Shown here: piece by piece, positions 46,713-56,674 of the stretch
Numbering within the stretch: position 1 is the stretch's first letter
Layout of the letters: each line of letters starts with the position of its first letter
DNA from: an uncultured Sphingomonadaceae bacterium
GTDB taxonomy: Bacteria; Pseudomonadota; Alphaproteobacteria; Sphingomonadales; Sphingomonadaceae
Length of the DNA stretch: 64,000 nt
Reading direction: 5' to 3'
Assembly: GCA_947493195.1 (NCBI GenBank)
Contig: CANLQG010000001.1
Coordinates: forward strand, 434,001 to 498,000
Notes under the pieces: generated by a model
Told to the model about the DNA's origin: nothing
Database searches by the model: none
Seen by the model: only the letters and a program-made list of their open reading frames with translations
Program-made: the position numbers and the translations under genes

Positions 46713-47404
46713 AGCGTTTCTGGAACAATGTCGGGGTCGAGCCGCGCGAGGGCGGCTGGCAGGTCACGCTGGACGGGCGGCCGATCAAGACCCAGGGCGG
46801 CAAGCCGCAGATCCTGCCCACGCGCGACCTCGCCGACTTGCTGGCAGCCGAATTCGCCGCGCAGGGCGAGAAGATCGACCCGAAGGCATTCATCTTTCGG
46901 GACCTTGCCGATTTCGCCATCGACAAGGTTCGCGAGGACCGCGAGGCACATCTGGCCAAGCTGCTATCCTACGGCGAAACCGATACGCTGTGCTACCGCG
47001 CCGACCCGGACGAGCCGCTCTATCGCCGCCAGCAGGACGTGTGGGAGCCGATCGTCACGGGCTGCGAGGCTGCGCACGGCATCCGGCTGGAGCGAGTCAG
47101 CGGGATTATCCATCGCAAGCAGTCCGATGCGGCGCTGGCGGCACTGCGTGCGCGACTGGCGAGCGAGGACGACTTCACCCTCGCCGCGCTTGTGACGCTT
47201 GCCTCGCTTGGCGCATCGCTGGTGGCTGCACTGGCGGTGCTGGAGGACGGAGCGCAGACCGATGCGCTGTTCGCCGCCACCAACCTGGAGGAAGACTGGC
47301 AGGCCGAGCTCTGGGGACAGGACCACGAGGCAGAGGTGGCACGCGAGGCCAAGCTGGAGGCATTCCGGCAAGCAGTCCGGTTTGCCGAAGCTGTGCAGGG
47401 TTAG
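46709..47404 (+). CDS. ATP12 family F1-ATPase assembly chaperone
   Basis: 231 residues from ATG 46709. The ATP12 family stabilises the F1 alpha subunit in mitochondria and alphaproteobacteria. Markers are FWNNVGVEP...GWQVTLDGRPIKTQGGKP (in part), LPTRDLADLLAAEFAAQ, YGETDTLCYRADPDEPL and EEDWQAELWGQDHEA. Its presence supports an alphaproteobacterial source. It is the last of the six overlapping plus-strand genes. The convergent lipoprotein gene ends one base away with no terminator. Confidence 0.93.
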   Translation: MKRFWNNVGVEPREGGWQVTLDGRPIKTQGGKPQILPTRDLADLLAAEFAAQGEKIDPKAFIFRDLADFAIDKVREDREAHLAKLLSYGETDTLCYRADPDEPLYRRQQDVWEPIVTGCEAAHGIRLERVSGIIHRKQSDAALAALRARLASEDDFTLAALVTLASLGASLVAALAVLEDGAQTDALFAATNLEEDWQAELWGQDHEAEVAREAKLEAFRQAVRFAEAVQG

Positions 47405-47405
47405 C

Positions 47406-47990
47406 CTACCCCACCCACTCCGCAACCTGGTCCGCCACGGTATTCGCCGCCTGGTTCAGCGCGGAACCGACATCCGTGGCCTCGGGCAAGGCGGGCACGG
47501 CTTCCTCGAAACGGCGGGTGCGGAGGGTTCCGTCGGGCAACCTCAGGACTGCATCGTAGCGCACGATCACGCTGCCGCTGTCGGCATCGTAGCCCATGTC
47601 CACCAGTTGGCCGGAAAGCTGCGTTTGCGCTGCATATTCCAGTTCGCCCCCGCCCACGACGAGGCGGTTGCCCTTGGCGCGGATAGTTTCGGCCAGCACG
47701 TTGCGGAACAGTTGCGCGGGCTTTTCCACCCACACCGCGTCCTGCAGGTAGGCCAGCGAACTGTCGCTGGTGGTTACAGGCACGCGGGTGACGTTGAGCC
47801 GCTGGGTAACGCTGGGCACTTGCACGGCAAGCCCGGCAGTAGCTTGACCTTCGGCAGCAGCGCCTGCGGGGATCGTGGCCGAGGGTGTAAGCGTCAGCAA
47901 CTGGTCGGGCACTTCGCCGCCGCCCAGGCTGATACAGCCGGACAGTGCGGCAAATGACGCCAGGGCGGCGAGGAATTTGCTTTTCATCAT
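47406..47990 (-). CDS. ABC-type transport auxiliary lipoprotein (PqiC-like)
   Basis: About 194 residues with a lipoprotein signal (KFLAALASFAALSGC). The PqiC/LptE-like domain has QVPSVTQRLNVTRVPVTTSDSSLAYLQDAVW (in part) and PAQLFRNVLAETIRAKG. It is probably an outer-membrane lipoprotein that receives lipid from the MCE protein encoded just upstream. Starts at 47996, 47990 or 47987 are all possible. I choose 47990 because a GGGA lies 9 bases upstream. Confidence 0.87.
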   Translation of the reverse strand: MMKSKFLAALASFAALSGCISLGGGEVPDQLLTLTPSATIPAGAAAEGQATAGLAVQVPSVTQRLNVTRVPVTTSDSSLAYLQDAVWVEKPAQLFRNVLAETIRAKGNRLVVGGGELEYAAQTQLSGQLVDMGYDADSGSVIVRYDAVLRLPDGTLRTRRFEEAVPALPEATDVGSALNQAANTVADQVAEWVG

Positions 47991-48007
47991 GGTCATCGTT
48001 CCCGGCC

Positions 48008-48955
48008 TCAAGGCTCGTAATCCGGCAGTTCCTGTCCGCCCAGCAGCGATCCGGCGCCTTCGGTTTCAAGGCGCTCCGTCATGGTGCGCAGGTTCTCGCT
48101 GGTGCGCCGCAGGTCACGCAGTGTCGCGTTAGCGGCGGGCAGCGTGTCTTCGTTCAACTGGCGGGTAAGCGGCTCGACATTGGCGAGCGAGCCCTCCAGC
48201 GAATTGGCCGCCTGGCGTGCAGAGGCCAGCGTGGCGCGCAGGTCTGCCGCGAGGGCCGGTCCCTCGCCTTCCAGCAACTGGTCCGTTGTTTCCAGCGTGC
48301 CTTCGAACGCTGCCAGCGTTTCGGTCGACTGCGCGAGAGTGGTCTGCAGCTCCTGCAAGGTGCGCTGCACCTCTGGCGAGGACTGGGCGAGCTCGGCGCT
48401 GATCGCATTGGTATTGGCCAGGATGCCGGAAATGGAATCCTGGTTCTCGTCATCAAGCACGCGGGTCAGCCGGTCGGTCAGGGTGGCCAGCCGCTCCAGC
48501 AGCAGCGGGGCGCTGGCGAGGATTTCGCCCACCGCCCCTTGCGCGGGCGGGATCACCGGCACGCCTTCGGGGCAATCCGTCGTGTCACACGAAATCGGCG
48601 GCTGGTTGGAACGGCCGCCTGAAAGGCTGATGTTGGCAACGCCGGTAAAGCTGGCGGAAATGCTGGCGGTGGTGCCAACCAGGATCGGCGTATCCCCGTT
48701 CACGGCGATGCGTACTTTCACGAATTCGGGATCGCGGTCCCAGATCGAGATATCCTGCACCTGCCCCACAGGCACGCCGGAATAGGTCACGACAGAGCCC
48801 GTGGCGACACCGCCGACGGACTGTTCGTAGAAAATGTCGTATTCCTTGTTGTTGCGTTCGCCCAGCCGTGCCAGCCACACGAAGAACACCGCCGCCGCTG
48901 CCAGCAGCAGCAGCGTGATCGCGCCGACCCAGATATGGTTTGCCCGTGTTTCCAT
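48008..48955 (-). CDS. mlaD: MCE family lipid transport protein (MlaD-like)
   Basis: A 315-residue protein with one N-terminal membrane helix (IWVGAITLLLLAAAAVFFVW), then an MCE domain (DIFYEQSVGGVATGSVVTYSGVPVGQVQDI, in part) and a long helical periplasmic region (about residues 140-300) of the type that forms hexameric tunnels. It moves phospholipid between the inner-membrane ABC transporter and the outer-membrane lipoprotein. It is longer than E. coli MlaD and closer to single-MCE proteins paired with a PqiC-like partner. No mlaC is present. Confidence 0.9.
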   Translation of the reverse strand: METRANHIWVGAITLLLLAAAAVFFVWLARLGERNNKEYDIFYEQSVGGVATGSVVTYSGVPVGQVQDISIWDRDPEFVKVRIAVNGDTPILVGTTASISASFTGVANISLSGGRSNQPPISCDTTDCPEGVPVIPPAQGAVGEILASAPLLLERLATLTDRLTRVLDDENQDSISGILANTNAISAELAQSSPEVQRTLQELQTTLAQSTETLAAFEGTLETTDQLLEGEGPALAADLRATLASARQAANSLEGSLANVEPLTRQLNEDTLPAANATLRDLRRTSENLRTMTERLETEGAGSLLGGQELPDYEP

Positions 48956-48964
48956 TCGCTTGCC

Positions 48965-49822
48965 TTATGCCTTCCCGCTGGCGTCGTTGTCCAACGCTTT
49001 CCCCCGCTCGTGGGTTGCCGTGGCCGCCCGCGCGCGCGGGCCGTTGAAATATTCCTGTATCCACGGATGCTCGTTTTCCAGCAGTTCCGGGATGGTGCCC
49101 ACGGCGATCACCTTCTTGTCCGCCAGCACCGCCACGCGGTCGCAGATGGCATAGAGCGTGTCGAGATCGTGGGTGATGAGGAAAACCGTCAGGCCCAGCG
49201 TATCGGTCAGTTCGCGGGTCAGTTCGTCGAACTTGGCCCCGCCGATAGGATCGAGGCCCGCCGTCGGTTCATCGAGGAACAGCAGTTCGGGATCGAGGGC
49301 CAGCGCGCGGGCAAGGCCGGCGCGCTTCTTCATGCCGCCCGACAGTTCGGAGGGAAACTTGCTGGCCGCTTCCTCCGGCAGGCCGGTCAGCACCACCTTG
49401 TAGCGGGCGATTTCGTTCAGCAGCTTCTGCGAGAGTTCTGGATAGAACTGCTTCAATGGCACCTGCACGTTCTCGGCCACGGTCAGGGTCGAAAACAGCG
49501 CCCCACCCTGGAACAGGATGCCCCAGCGGTTGCGCACGCCGATTTCCTCGTCGGGCTCCGCCTCGGTAATGTTGTGACCGAACACCTCGATCTCGCCGGC
49601 CTGCGGCATTTGCAGGCCGATGATCGAGCGCATCAGCACGCTCTTGCCCGTGCCGGAACCGCCCACGACGCCCAGGATTTCCCCGCGCCGCACGTCAAGG
49701 TCGAGCTCCTCGTGAACCGTGACGTCGCCAAACGCATTCGTCAGCCCGCGGATGCGGATGGGATAATCTTCCCCGCCCGCTGCTGCCTCGTGATCGGTCT
49801 CGTTGTCGATATGCTCGCTCAT
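48965..49822 (-). CDS. mlaF: ABC transporter ATP-binding protein, MlaF-like
   Basis: A 285-residue ATPase. Walker A is GGSGTGKS at 54-61, the signature is ELSGGMKKRAGLARAL, Walker B is LLFLDEPTAGLDPIGG and the switch histidine is in FLITHDLDTL. The GGMKKR version of the signature and the FGDVTVHEELDLDV start are typical of MCE-linked ATPases. An acidic N-terminal extension of about 20 residues precedes the domain. Its start overlaps the permease stop by 4 bases. Confidence 0.94.
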   Translation of the reverse strand: MSEHIDNETDHEAAAGGEDYPIRIRGLTNAFGDVTVHEELDLDVRRGEILGVVGGSGTGKSVLMRSIIGLQMPQAGEIEVFGHNITEAEPDEEIGVRNRWGILFQGGALFSTLTVAENVQVPLKQFYPELSQKLLNEIARYKVVLTGLPEEAASKFPSELSGGMKKRAGLARALALDPELLFLDEPTAGLDPIGGAKFDELTRELTDTLGLTVFLITHDLDTLYAICDRVAVLADKKVIAVGTIPELLENEHPWIQEYFNGPRARAATATHERGKALDNDASGKA

Positions 49823-50928
49823 ATCCAGCCGATCCGCTCGAAGAAGACGGCGAAGAACGCGTCGAGCACGATCACCATGAAAATCGCCTGCACCACCGCT
49901 GCCGTGGTGCGCAGGCCGACTTCTTCTGCATTACCCTTTACCTGCATCCCCTGATAGCAACCGGCCATGGCAACGATCAGGCCGAACATCGGCGCTTTCA
50001 CCATGCCCACCCAGAAATCAGTTACCGGCACCACTTCCTGCACGCGGGCAAGGAAGGTGAGGAAGGGAATGCCCAGCATCACATCGCCGATCACCGCGCC
50101 GCCGATGATGGCGACGACGGATGCGAAGAAACCGAGCAGGGGCATCATCAGTACGGCGGCGAGTATGCGCGGGATCACCAGCGCTTCCATCGGGGAGACG
50201 CCGATGGTGCGCATGGCGTCGATCTCCTCGGTCAGCTTCATCGTGCCGATCTGCGCGGCAAAGGCTGAACCGGATCGGCCCGCGACCATGATCGCCGTCA
50301 TCAGCACGCCCAGTTCGCGCAAGGTGATGCGTCCCACCAGGTTCACGGTCAGTGTTTCCGCGCCGAACTGCTGCAACTGCACCGCGCCCTGCTGGGCGAT
50401 GACGATGCCGATCAGGAAGCTCATGAGGCCGATGATGGGCAGCGACTGCACGCCCACCAGCTCCATCTGCCGCACCAGCGCCTTCATGCGAAAGCGGCGC
50501 GGGTGGATCACCAGACTGAAGAAGGCACCGATGACAGAGCCGAGGAACCCGATCGATGCGACCACGCCCTTGAAAAAGTCGATGACGGCGATGCCGACAT
50601 GTTCGGTGATCTGCTTGGCATTGCGCTTGCGCGGCGGGGCAATGGGCGCCTCGCTCTCCGCTCTTTCCACCGCGTCCAGCAGCACTTCGGCCTTCTCGCT
50701 GCCGCCCACGATATCCGCGCCGGTGCGCTGGGCAAAGCGATACAATATCCACGCGCCCACGGTATCGATCCGGGAGACTTCCGAAATGTCGATGGTCTGG
50801 ATCGAATCGCCGATATCGCGCAGCTCCGGGTCTATCCGGCCCACGCTGGACACGACCATCGGTCCGGTGATGACGACAGTCGCCCGACCCCCTGCTTCCT
50901 CGATAGTGTATTCGGCCCATTCGCGCAT
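49819..50928 (-). CDS. mlaE: ABC transporter permease MlaE with N-terminal STAS domain
   Basis: A 369-residue permease. Residues about 1-90 are a STAS-like domain ([25 protein letters not shown], in part), the domain that E. coli encodes separately as MlaB. The permease domain has the family markers [25 protein letters not shown] (in part) and [23 protein letters not shown]. It is the first gene of the MCE operon and divergent from valS, with the promoters sharing about 85 bases. Confidence 0.94.
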   Translation of the reverse strand: MREWAEYTIEEAGGRATVVITGPMVVSSVGRIDPELRDIGDSIQTIDISEVSRIDTVGAWILYRFAQRTGADIVGGSEKAEVLLDAVERAESEAPIAPPRKRNAKQITEHVGIAVIDFFKGVVASIGFLGSVIGAFFSLVIHPRRFRMKALVRQMELVGVQSLPIIGLMSFLIGIVIAQQGAVQLQQFGAETLTVNLVGRITLRELGVLMTAIMVAGRSGSAFAAQIGTMKLTEEIDAMRTIGVSPMEALVIPRILAAVLMMPLLGFFASVVAIIGGAVIGDVMLGIPFLTFLARVQEVVPVTDFWVGMVKAPMFGLIVAMAGCYQGMQVKGNAEEVGLRTTAAVVQAIFMVIVLDAFFAVFFERIGWI

Positions 50929-51014
50929 TGCGCGTTGCTATGGGCATTATTCAGGCGCGCAGCAAGGTTTTAGCGTGTTGCCCTTGGGGGAATCAGGTGG
51001 CAGTGGCCTTTCCC

Positions 51015-53837
51015 ATGACGAGTGAACTAGCCAAGACCTTCGACCCTGCCTCCATCGAGGCGAAATGGTATTCCCACTGGGAAGAAACCGGCGCCTTCCG
51101 GCCAGAGCGCCCGGATGCCGAACCGTTCACCATCGTCAACCCGCCGCCCAACGTGACGGGGTCCCTGCACATCGGCCACGCGCTGGACAACACGCTGCAG
51201 GATATCGTGATCCGGTACGAGCGGTTGCGCGGCAGGGATGCGCTGTGGGTGGTGGGCACCGACCACGCTGGTATCGCCACGCAGATGGTGGTGGAGCGCC
51301 AGCTGGAAGAACGGCAGGACAAGCGCACCAATTACTCGCGCGAAGACTTCGTGAAGAAGGTCTGGGAGTGGAAAGAGGAAAGCGGCGGCACGATCACCCG
51401 CCAGCTGCGTCGCCTGGGCTGCTCGATGGACTGGAGCCGCGAACAATTCACGATGGACGAGCACTTCACCAAGGCGGTGCTGAAGGTGTTCGTGGACCTC
51501 TACAACGACGGCCTGATCTACCGCGACAAGCGGCTGGTGAACTGGGACCCGAAGCTGCGCACCGCGATCTCCGACCTGGAGGTGGAAACGCGCGATGTGC
51601 AGGGTTCGTTCTGGACCTTCATCTACCCGCTGGCCGACGGCAGCGGCGAAATCCGCGTCTCCACAACGCGCCCCGAAACCATGCTGGCCGACATGGCCGT
51701 GGCCGTTCACCCGGAGGACGAGCGTTACAAGGATCTGGTGGCGCGCGGCGCGAAGGTGAAGCTTCCCATCACGGGCCGCGAGATTCCCATCGTGGCGGAC
51801 GAGCACGCCGACCCTGAACTGGGTAGCGGCGCGGTGAAGATCACGCCGGGGCACGACTTCAACGACTTCGAGGTAGGCAAGCGCGCCGGGATCGCTCCGG
51901 CTGACATGCTCAACATGCTCGATGCCGATGCCCACGTCTGCCAGACCGCCGACGGGCTGATCCCCGAGGAGCTGGTGGGTCTGGAACGCTTCGAGGCGCG
52001 CAAACGCGTGGTCGCGATGCTGAAGGAAAGCGGCCACCTCGTTCCGCACGTGACAAAGGACAAGGAAGGCAACGCTACCGAGCACGATGCCGAACCGCGC
52101 ACCATCGCGACGCCCTTCGGTGATCGCGGCGGCGTGGTGATCGAGCCGTGGCTGACCGACCAGTGGTACGTCGATGCTGAAAAGCTGGGGGCAAAGCCCA
52201 TCGAGGCGGTGAAGTCTGGCGAGATCGCAATCGTGCCCGCAACGTGGGAAAAGACCTTCTTCAACTGGATGGAGAACATCCAGCCGTGGTGTGTGTCTCG
52301 CCAGCTGTGGTGGGGGCACCGGATTCCGGCGTGGTATGGTCCGAAGTTGGAAACTGAGTATCTCCACGAACATGATACCGAACGCTTTCCCTTGGTCGCG
52401 ACTGATGAGGCCGAAGTTCGCAAGCTCGCGGCCGACCGATATGGGGTAAAACCCGATGAAATCCGCATTTACGACTCCGTAGAAGAGTGGGCGACGCAGA
52501 ATCCGAGCCTCGAAAGATTACTTGAAACGGAACTCATTAGAGATGCTGACGTCCTCGACACGTGGTTCTCCTCCGCCCTGTGGCCCTTCGCCACGCTCGG
52601 CTGGCCTGATGCCGAGGCGCGCGTCCAAAAGCACTATCCCAACAGCCTGCTCATCAGCGGTTTCGACATCCTGTTCTTCTGGGATGCCCGCATGATGATG
52701 ATGGGCTACTACAACATGGGCGAGCGCCCGTGGGAGAAGCTGTACCTGCATGGCCTGGTGCGCGCCGCAGACGGCTCCAAGATGAGCAAGTCCAAGGGCA
52801 ATGTCGTCGATCCGCTGGGCTTGATCGACCAGTACGGTGCCGACGCGCTGCGCTTCTTCATGGCGGCGATGGAAAGCCAGGGCCGCGACATCAAGATGGA
52901 TGAAAAGCGGGTGGAGGGGTATCGCAACTTCGCCACGAAGCTGTGGAACGCCACGCGCTTCTGCCAGGGCTACGGCATCGGCGCGAGCGACACGATCAAG
53001 GCGCCGCCCGCCCGCCTCGCCGCGAACCAGTGGATCATCGGCGAAGTGCAGCAGACGGTGGAAGCGCTGGAGAAGGCGATGGCCGAACTGCGCTTCGATG
53101 CCGCCGCCAACCTTGTCTACCACTTCACCTGGGACCGCTTCTGCGATTGGTACCTGGAACTGATCAAGCCTGTACTCCAGTCCGAGGATAATGGCCCGAT
53201 CCAGCAGGAAACGAGGGCCGTGGCCGGGTGGGCGCTCGACCAGATCCTCGTCATGCTGCACCCCTTCATGCCGTTCGTGACGGAGGAACTCTGGCACGCG
53301 CAGGGCGAGCGGAAATACGACCTGATCCACGCGCAGTGGCCCAAGCCGCGCGCCGAAGTCAGCAAGGACGCGACCGATGCCATCGACTGGGTCATCCAAC
53401 TCACCACCGCCACACGCGGCGCGCGCAACGAGTTGGGTATTTCGCCGGGCGAGAAACTGCCCGCCTATATTGAGAACCCCTCCCCGCTGGCGCAGGGCGT
53501 GATCGACCGCAGCAGCGCAGCCATCGAACGCCTTGCTCGCCTTTCCCCGATCACCGTGGGCGAAGCGCCATCGGGCGCGGCGATGCAGGTGGGCACCGGC
53601 AGCGACGTGTTCATCGTGCCGCTGGAAGGCGTGATCGACATCGATGCCGAACGCGCCCGCCTGCAAAAAGCGCTCGCCGCCTCGCAGAAGGAAGCGAAAT
53701 CGCTGGAAGGCCGCCTCGGCAACGCCAATTTCGTCGAACGCGCCAAGCCCGAAGCGGTGGAAAAGGCCAAGGCCGACCACAGGTTCCACCTCGACGAGAT
53801 CGCAAGGCTGGAAGCGGCGCTGGAACGGCTGGGATAG
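51015..53837 (+). CDS. valS: Valyl-tRNA synthetase
   Basis: 940 residues from ATG 51015 (an in-frame GTG at 50997 is a possible alternative). HIGH is at residues 52-55, in [17 protein letters not shown], the editing-domain threonine-rich motif is [16 protein letters not shown], and the KMSKS loop is [15 protein letters not shown]. The C-terminal coiled coil ends [13 protein letters not shown]. It charges tRNA-Val. An internal block (52341-52550) has clearly lower GC and rare codons such as AGA and TTA, unlike the rest of the gene, which suggests local recombination. Confidence 0.97.
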   Translation: MTSELAKTFDPASIEAKWYSHWEETGAFRPERPDAEPFTIVNPPPNVTGSLHIGHALDNTLQDIVIRYERLRGRDALWVVGTDHAGIATQMVVERQLEERQDKRTNYSREDFVKKVWEWKEESGGTITRQLRRLGCSMDWSREQFTMDEHFTKAVLKVFVDLYNDGLIYRDKRLVNWDPKLRTAISDLEVETRDVQGSFWTFIYPLADGSGEIRVSTTRPETMLADMAVAVHPEDERYKDLVARGAKVKLPITGREIPIVADEHADPELGSGAVKITPGHDFNDFEVGKRAGIAPADMLNMLDADAHVCQTADGLIPEELVGLERFEARKRVVAMLKESGHLVPHVTKDKEGNATEHDAEPRTIATPFGDRGGVVIEPWLTDQWYVDAEKLGAKPIEAVKSGEIAIVPATWEKTFFNWMENIQPWCVSRQLWWGHRIPAWYGPKLETEYLHEHDTERFPLVATDEAEVRKLAADRYGVKPDEIRIYDSVEEWATQNPSLERLLETELIRDADVLDTWFSSALWPFATLGWPDAEARVQKHYPNSLLISGFDILFFWDARMMMMGYYNMGERPWEKLYLHGLVRAADGSKMSKSKGNVVDPLGLIDQYGADALRFFMAAMESQGRDIKMDEKRVEGYRNFATKLWNATRFCQGYGIGASDTIKAPPARLAANQWIIGEVQQTVEALEKAMAELRFDAAANLVYHFTWDRFCDWYLELIKPVLQSEDNGPIQQETRAVAGWALDQILVMLHPFMPFVTEELWHAQGERKYDLIHAQWPKPRAEVSKDATDAIDWVIQLTTATRGARNELGISPGEKLPAYIENPSPLAQGVIDRSSAAIERLARLSPITVGEAPSGAAMQVGTGSDVFIVPLEGVIDIDAERARLQKALAASQKEAKSLEGRLGNANFVERAKPEAVEKAKADHRFHLDEIARLEAALERLG

Positions 53838-53838
53838 C

Positions 53839-54573
53839 TTGGCGCTCACCCTCGCCACGCAGGCTCCGGAAGAGCCGGAGATCTTTGCCTCCGTACAGGG
53901 CGAAGGGCCGAGCGCGGGCACGCCTGTAGCGTTCCTGCGCCTGTCGCGCTGCAACCTTGCCTGCGTGTGGTGCGACACCGCCTACACCTGGCATTTCGAA
54001 GGTGACGAGCGACCGCACCGTTCGGGCGAGCATTACGACCGCAAGACCAACCAGGTCGAGCTGGACGAGGCCGATGTCGCCGCGCGCATCGCCGCGCTGG
54101 GGCAGAAACGCCTCGTCATCACCGGCGGCGAACCGACGATGCAGGCTGGCAAGCTGGCCGCAATGCTGGAGCACCTGCCCGACATGCAGGTAGAGATCGA
54201 GACCAACGGCACCGTCGATCCGCCCGCCACGCTGGATGTGCGCGTCGATCAGTACAATGTCAGCCCAAAGCTGGCGCACAGCGGCAACCCTGCCGAACTG
54301 GCCCTGAAACCGGAAATGCTGGATCGCTGGGCGACGGACGAGCGCGCTTTCTTCAAGTTCGTGCTGACCCACCCGGACGATCTCGATGGCGTTCTGCGCA
54401 TCGTGCGCGAACATATGATCCCCCCGCAGCGCGTGTTCCTGATGCCCGAAGGCACGGACAGCCAGACCCTGCGGAGCCGCATGGAATGGCTGGTGCCGCT
54501 ATGCCTGGAGCACGGTTTCCGCCTGTCGGACCGCCTGCACATCCACCTGTTCGGCGACACGCGGGGGAGTTAG
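53839..54573 (+). CDS. queE: 7-carboxy-7-deazaguanine synthase QueE
   Basis: A 244-residue radical SAM enzyme of the queuosine/7-deazaguanine pathway, converting CPH4 to CDG. The cluster cysteines are C38, C42 and C45 in CNLACVWC (CxxxCxxC). FASVQGEGPSAGTPVAFLRL and VITGGEPTMQ are family markers. I start it at TTG 53839, immediately after the valS stop and with GGGA 4 bases upstream, because the conserved EIFASVQGEG begins only 14 residues later. No other queuosine genes lie in the window. Confidence 0.92.
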   Translation: MALTLATQAPEEPEIFASVQGEGPSAGTPVAFLRLSRCNLACVWCDTAYTWHFEGDERPHRSGEHYDRKTNQVELDEADVAARIAALGQKRLVITGGEPTMQAGKLAAMLEHLPDMQVEIETNGTVDPPATLDVRVDQYNVSPKLAHSGNPAELALKPEMLDRWATDERAFFKFVLTHPDDLDGVLRIVREHMIPPQRVFLMPEGTDSQTLRSRMEWLVPLCLEHGFRLSDRLHIHLFGDTRGS

Positions 54574-54585
54574 GGGTTTGTTTTT

Positions 54586-54824
54586 CGATCCGACCTCCGT
54601 CGGATCGTCCTCGCTAGACGCGCTTCGCTACGCTACGCGCCCGCTGCGGGCGGCCGTTCGGCCTTGCGTTCCGCTGGTCGCGGACCGTGTGCTGCACTTC
54701 CTTTCGACGCTGTTGTCATCTCGGTCGCGACTAGCGACCGACCGAGCGCACACGCGCGAGCCGCAGGTGCCGCGCAGCGAAGCGGAGCGAACAGCACCGA
54801 GGACGCTCCGGCGGAGGCCGGAGC
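54586..54824. repeat. Cluster of perfect short inverted repeats in the queE-herA gap
   Basis: The gap holds four perfect palindromes: CGATCCGAC/GTCGGATCG (54586-54594 with 54599-54607), GCCCGC-T-GCGGGC (about 54639-54651), TCGGTCGC/GCGACCGA (54721-54728 with 54734-54741) and GCTCCGGC/GCCGGAGC (54805-54812 with 54817-54824). CGCTTCGC and GCGAAGCG copies can also pair across the region. It looks like a compact REP/BIME-type intergenic element. No T-run makes any of these a terminator, and the ORF across it is not credible as a gene. Confidence 0.75.
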
Positions 54825-54834
54825 GGAAAGCAAG

Positions 54835-56577
54835 CTAAGTCCCCTGCGCGCGCCAGCGCTGGACGGTGCGGTAGACCGCATCTTCCTCGCCGCCGCCGTG
54901 GCTCCACAGCTCGACGAAACTCGGGTCTTCGGACGCGGGGCGCTTGCTCTCCTCCAGGTTGTCGAACGCCACGCGAATCGGGATCGATACCCCCTCTCCG
55001 CAGATGATGCATTCGCGGTTGCGCAGCGCCGGGATGGAATCAAGAAAGCCGCGCGCGCCTTCGGGCATGGCCGCTTTCACGAAAGCCTGGTCGCGATCGT
55101 TGTTGAGACGCATCGATATGATGGTGCCGCACTGCGACAGCACGCCTTCGGCAAGATCGGACGGGCGCTGCGTGATCAGGCCCAGCGAAATGCCGTACTT
55201 GCGGCCTTCCTTGGCGATGCGCGAGAGCACGCGGCCCACGGAATTGCCATCGGCGTTACGCTCGTTCGGCACGTAGCGGTGCGCTTCCTCGCACACCAGC
55301 AGGATGGGATTGGTCTTCTCGTTGCGACCCCAGATGGCGAAGTCGAACACAAGGCGGCTGAGCACGGCAACCACTGTGCTGGTGATATCGGACGGCACGC
55401 CCGACACGTCGACGATGGAAATGGGCTTGCCGCCGCCGGGCATGCGGAAAATCTTGGAAATGAATTCCCCCATCGTATCACCCACCAGCATGCCGGAGAA
55501 CATGAACTGGTAGCGCGGATCGGCCTTCAGTTCCTCGATCTTGGTCTTGATGCGCATGTAGGGGGCGGTGTTGGTCGCCTTGTCCAGCTTGCCCATTTCG
55601 TCCTGCACCAGGTTGGTGAGATCGGACAGCAGGTAGGGGATCGGCGAATCCACGGTGATCTTGCCCATCGATTGCGCCAGCCGGTTCTTGCTGCGCGCGG
55701 CCAGCAGGCACTTGGCCAGAATGTCCTTGTCGTTCTGCAGGTCGTTGCCGCTCGATTTCAGCAGCACTTCGCAGTGCTCCTCGAAATTCATCAGCCAGTA
55801 CGGCATCTGCAGGTTGGAGACGTCGAAGATCATCCCGTAGTTCTTGAATGCGGCGGAATATTCGCCGTGCGGGTCGATCATCAGTACGTGGCCCTGCGGC
55901 GCAGCCTCGCAGATGCGGTGCAGGATCAGCGCGGCACTGGTCGACTTACCGGTACCGGTGGAGCCGAGCAGGGCGAAGTGCTTGCCCAGCATCGCATCGA
56001 TATACATGCCGGCGCGGATGTCCGTGGTGGGATAGACTGTACCGATCTGAATAGCGCTGCGCCCGTCGCTGGAATAGATCTGGCGAAGGTCTTCGGTCGT
56101 TGCCGGGAACACCAGCGCGCCGGGAATGGGATAGCGGGTCACACCGCGGCGGAAGCTATGGATCTTGCCGGTCAGGCGTTCCTCCAACCCTTCGCCCATG
56201 AAGTCGATGTTGGCGACCACCGAATTGCCCGCACCGCGGCGATCCTGTTTCTGGTCACGCACACTGGCGAGCAGCCAGCCGTCGCGGGTACGGATCTTGA
56301 TCTGGCTGCCGACCTGTCCCGCCAGTGCGATGGAGGGGTCGGAATGGTCCATGCATTCGTTCAGCCGCTCCAGGTCCAGTGCGATCTGCGAGCCGGAACC
56401 GGCAACGTCCAGCACCACGCCGATAGGCTGGCGGGCGAGTTCCAGTGCTTCCTCGTCGTTAGCGCCAGCAGGTGCCGCCGGAGCGGGCGCGGGAGCGGGA
56501 GCGGAAGGCGCATGCGCCACGGCCTCGGTGGCTCTCACCGAATTGAAATTCGACGTACGACCAGGCATTTCATTCAT
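54835..56577 (-). CDS. HerA-type ATP-binding protein (DUF87)
   Basis: A 580-residue protein of the HerA/FtsK-like ATPase group. An N-terminal Pro/Ala-rich linker (about residues 23-38) is followed by the HAS-barrel-like region and the ATPase core. Walker A is LGSTGTGKSTSAALIL, with LMIDPHGEYSAAF, Walker B ILLVCEEAHRYVPNER and the GLITQRPSDLAEGVLSQC switch. HerA proteins are hexameric DNA translocases that usually act with the nuclease NurA in end processing. No NurA-like gene is nearby. Confidence 0.9.
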   Translation of the reverse strand: MNEMPGRTSNFNSVRATEAVAHAPSAPAPAPAPAAPAGANDEEALELARQPIGVVLDVAGSGSQIALDLERLNECMDHSDPSIALAGQVGSQIKIRTRDGWLLASVRDQKQDRRGAGNSVVANIDFMGEGLEERLTGKIHSFRRGVTRYPIPGALVFPATTEDLRQIYSSDGRSAIQIGTVYPTTDIRAGMYIDAMLGKHFALLGSTGTGKSTSAALILHRICEAAPQGHVLMIDPHGEYSAAFKNYGMIFDVSNLQMPYWLMNFEEHCEVLLKSSGNDLQNDKDILAKCLLAARSKNRLAQSMGKITVDSPIPYLLSDLTNLVQDEMGKLDKATNTAPYMRIKTKIEELKADPRYQFMFSGMLVGDTMGEFISKIFRMPGGGKPISIVDVSGVPSDITSTVVAVLSRLVFDFAIWGRNEKTNPILLVCEEAHRYVPNERNADGNSVGRVLSRIAKEGRKYGISLGLITQRPSDLAEGVLSQCGTIISMRLNNDRDQAFVKAAMPEGARGFLDSIPALRNRECIICGEGVSIPIRVAFDNLEESKRPASEDPSFVELWSHGGGEEDAVYRTVQRWRAQGT

Positions 56578-56674
56578 GAGTTACGCTCTCGACCCAGTTG
56601 GTTACGGGTCGGGCGATACCCTGATCGGGGTTAAGATCGCATAAATCCTGAAGAAAGGGGTGCGTCGCCGGCGA

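Noticed and set aside
54578-54838. An 86-codon frame between queE and the HerA gene
   Set aside because: It is arginine- and serine-rich, follows the palindromes and has no homology or ribosome site that I can recognise. Better explained as a repeat region.
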